Shown here: piece by piece, positions 20,133-21,333 of the stretch
How the letters are laid out: each line of letters begins with the position of its first letter
Numbering within the stretch: position 1 is the stretch's first letter
DNA from: Evtepia sp.
GTDB lineage: Bacteria; Bacillota; Clostridia; Oscillospirales; Oscillospiraceae
Assembly: GCA_020025735.1 (NCBI GenBank)
Contig: JAHHRP010000017.1
Span: 1 to 21,333 of the forward strand
Direction: 5' to 3'
Length of the DNA: 21,333 nt
Notes under the pieces: model-generated
Told to the model about the DNA's origin: nothing
The model's input: the letters and a program-made list of their open reading frames with translations, nothing else
Databases searched by the model: none
Program-made: the position numbers and the translations under genes

Positions 20133-20963
20133 TCAGTTCTGGCCCCCACTGGGAACCTTCGCCTTGGGAATGCGTATGGTCAATAAGATATCGTCTCCTT
20201 CCTCCACCCGTTGGCATTTGGCATCCACTCCCGCCGAACGCATGACGGTGAGACTGTGGTCCAATGTGTTCAGGAAAAATCGCACGTCACGGATGAACAG
20301 TGGCCGACGGATTTTCCGCCCACGATTCTGGTCCCCAAGGACCTCCTCCACATAGCTCTCCGTGCGGGCCACCGTCCATCCCTCTCGGACCAGACGGATC
20401 GCCCCCTCCCGCTGGGCTTCCGGGGTCGGCAGACGCAGCAGCGCCCGGGCATGACGCTCCGTGAAACCGTTCTGCCGCAACAGGTTAAGCACCTCCTGTG
20501 GCAGACGCAGAAGGCGGAGCTTATTGGCCACCGAAGATTGAGATTTCCCCACCTTCGTGGCCACCTCCTCCTGGGATAACCCATACACGGTGGTCAGCCG
20601 TTCCAGAGCCTTGGCTTCCTCCCAGAAGTCCAGGTCCCGCCGCTGGAGATTCTCAATGAGGGAGAGGAGACAGGAGTTTTCCCGAGAAACCTCCAGCACT
20701 AGACACGGTACCTGAGTCAACCCACAGATCACCGCCGCCCGCAGCCGCCGCTCTCCAGCAATCAGCTCATATTTCCCGCCCCCCTTTCGCCGAACGGACA
20801 GAGGCTGCAAGATGCCATGAGCCTTGATGCTCTCTGCCAGCTCCTTCAGACCGTCCGGGTCAAAATAGCGCCGTGGCTGATCCGGGTTGGGCGAAATATC
20901 TCCCGGCGAGAGCATGGTCACACGGGTGCTTTCCAGCAATCCCCGGCGATATAAAACCGGCAT
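20133..20963 (-). CDS. noc: nucleoid occlusion protein Noc-like (ParB paralogue)
   Basis: The 276-residue ParB-family protein has a CTP-binding GERR (70-73) and ENLQRR (104-109), an HTH region (about 128-180) and a C-terminus, FIRDVRFFLNTLDHSLTV...LLTIRIPK, closely matching Bacillus Noc. The DNA-specificity positions read Gln 142, Lys 148, Arg 153 and Arg 170. This is the Noc pattern, with Arg for the usual Lys at the third site, so it should not bind parS. Noc binds dispersed chromosomal sites and blocks septation over the nucleoid through an N-terminal amphipathic helix. Here only a short segment, MPVLYRRGLLEST, precedes the CTPase fold, so the membrane anchor is shortened or cryptic. ATG at 20963 follows GGGAGGT. 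Confidence 0.92.
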   Translation of the reverse strand: MPVLYRRGLLESTRVTMLSPGDISPNPDQPRRYFDPDGLKELAESIKAHGILQPLSVRRKGGGKYELIAGERRLRAAVICGLTQVPCLVLEVSRENSCLLSLIENLQRRDLDFWEEAKALERLTTVYGLSQEEVATKVGKSQSSVANKLRLLRLPQEVLNLLRQNGFTERHARALLRLPTPEAQREGAIRLVREGWTVARTESYVEEVLGDQNRGRKIRRPLFIRDVRFFLNTLDHSLTVMRSAGVDAKCQRVEEGDDILLTIRIPKAKVPSGGQN

Positions 20964-20993
20964 TTCTCTTACCTCCCTTCATAGAACATCCAT

Positions 20994-21002
20994 AGTTTAC
21001 CA
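20994..21002 (-). promoter_or_regulatory. possible extended -10 promoter of noc
   Basis: On the minus strand TGGTAAACT (21002-20994) fits an extended -10 (TGn plus TAAACT), about 30 bases before the noc ATG. The -35 region is poor. It is the best candidate in the 116 bases between the upstream terminator and noc. Confidence 0.35.
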
Positions 21003-21079
21003 TTTTTTGGAAAGGAAATCCTCCGAAGCCTGTCGATATCCTCCAGACCTGGCCAGGAATGGACGGTTTTTTCAGACAG

Positions 21080-21115
21080 AAAAAATCCCCCCGGACCAAA
21101 AAGGCCCAGGGGGAT
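21080..21115 (-). terminator. rho-independent terminator of the CoA-transferase gene
   Basis: On the minus strand ATCCCCC (21115-21109) pairs with GGGGGAT (21091-21085). GG/CC pairs lie inside and a TTTTT loop closes it. The T run continues at 21085-21080, 16 bases after the stop of the gene to the right. Confidence 0.9.
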
Positions 21116-21130
21116 CGCAAAAACAAAAAC

Positions 21131-21333
21131 TTACCGCTTGTTGGAGCGTCTCCAAATGCCCATCTTCTCAGCATCCTTGATGAGTTCATCACGGAACTGG
21201 GGATGTGCGATCGAGATGATCTGCTCGGCACGCTGCCAGGTGTTCAGACCCTTGAGGTTAATCATGCCATACTCCGTGACCAGATAATGCACGGTGGAAC
21301 GGGGATCGGTGCAGATGGAGCCGGGGGTCAGGG
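21131..21333 (-). CDS. acetyl-CoA hydrolase/CoA-transferase family, C-terminal end only
   Basis: Only the last 66 codons are in the window, and the gene continues to the right. They read through GSICTDPRSTVHYLVTEYG, a Leu-Lys-Gly and Arg-Ala-Glu segment, IAHPQFRDELIKDAEKMGIW and end RRSNKR. The VTEYG plus IAHPxFRxEL combination is characteristic of the C-terminal domain of acetyl-CoA hydrolase/transferase enzymes. These include 4-hydroxybutyrate and butyryl-CoA:acetate CoA-transferases, which swap CoA between acetate and C4 acids in fermenting Clostridia. The catalytic Glu lies outside the window, so the substrate cannot be decided. It is terminated by the hairpin at 21080-21115 and is separate from noc. 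Confidence 0.85.
   Translation of the reverse strand, partial: LTPGSICTDPRSTVHYLVTEYGMINLKGLNTWQRAEQIISIAHPQFRDELIKDAEKMGIWRRSNKR

Overview
The window looks like chromosomal DNA of an anaerobic Firmicute (class Clostridia, probably an Oscillospiraceae/Flavonifractor-like gut lineage). This is inferred from the moderately GC-rich coding DNA, Clostridia-style genes (HemZ, MgsA and MinD together, Noc plus Soj/Spo0J, a ComFB-type protein) and strong AGGAGG ribosome-binding sites. No rRNA, tRNA, CRISPR array, insertion sequence or complete prophage was seen. No gene-free stretch exceeds 300 bases.

Layout, + strand half (1-10003). The left edge cuts a ComFB-domain gene with a 13-residue repeat tail. 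A visibly AT-richer cassette follows (about 440-2450): a MerR-family regulator on the minus strand, facing a small membrane protein and a GNAT acetyltransferase. The divergent control region holds a textbook MerR operator in a 19-bp-spaced promoter. Next come a DsrE-family protein, a thioredoxin/thioredoxin reductase pair (trxA-trxB), and dtd with its own promoter. A metallo-beta-lactamase-fold hydrolase overlaps hemZ. A uridine-kinase-like nucleoside kinase, an Mrp-type Fe-S carrier ATPase and exonuclease III complete this half. A perfect bidirectional terminator at about 10019-10060 separates the two halves.

Layout, minus strand half (10148-21333, described in transcription order from the right). 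The last codons of an acetyl-CoA hydrolase/CoA-transferase gene end at 21131. They are followed by noc, soj (parA), spo0J (parB), a single-pass coiled-coil membrane protein, serS, a tiny single-pass membrane protein, rsmG, a MinD-like ATPase, an MgsA-like protein, hisS, a membrane-anchored hypothetical protein and aspS. Two perfect parS sites lie between these genes (17718-17733 and 20079-20094). With rsmG, noc, soj and spo0J they indicate an origin-proximal chromosome segregation locus.

How the genes fit together. Noc, Soj, Spo0J, parS and the MinD-like ATPase form a segregation and division-site module. Aminoacyl-tRNA synthetases (serS, hisS, aspS), dtd and rsmG serve translation fidelity. 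trxA/trxB, Mrp and DsrE serve thiol and Fe-S chemistry. dtd-MBL-hemZ and hisS-aspS are usually one cluster in Clostridia. Here they sit on opposite strands with three unrelated genes between them.

Most of the window is housekeeping, and I found no convincing new multigene defence or mobile system. The best leads are an MgsA homologue lacking the canonical catalytic Asp, an archaeal/eukaryal-like HisRS, bitopic coiled-coil and small membrane proteins in the par operon, a MinD lacking a visible membrane-targeting tail, and the tightly overlapping MerR promoter pair.
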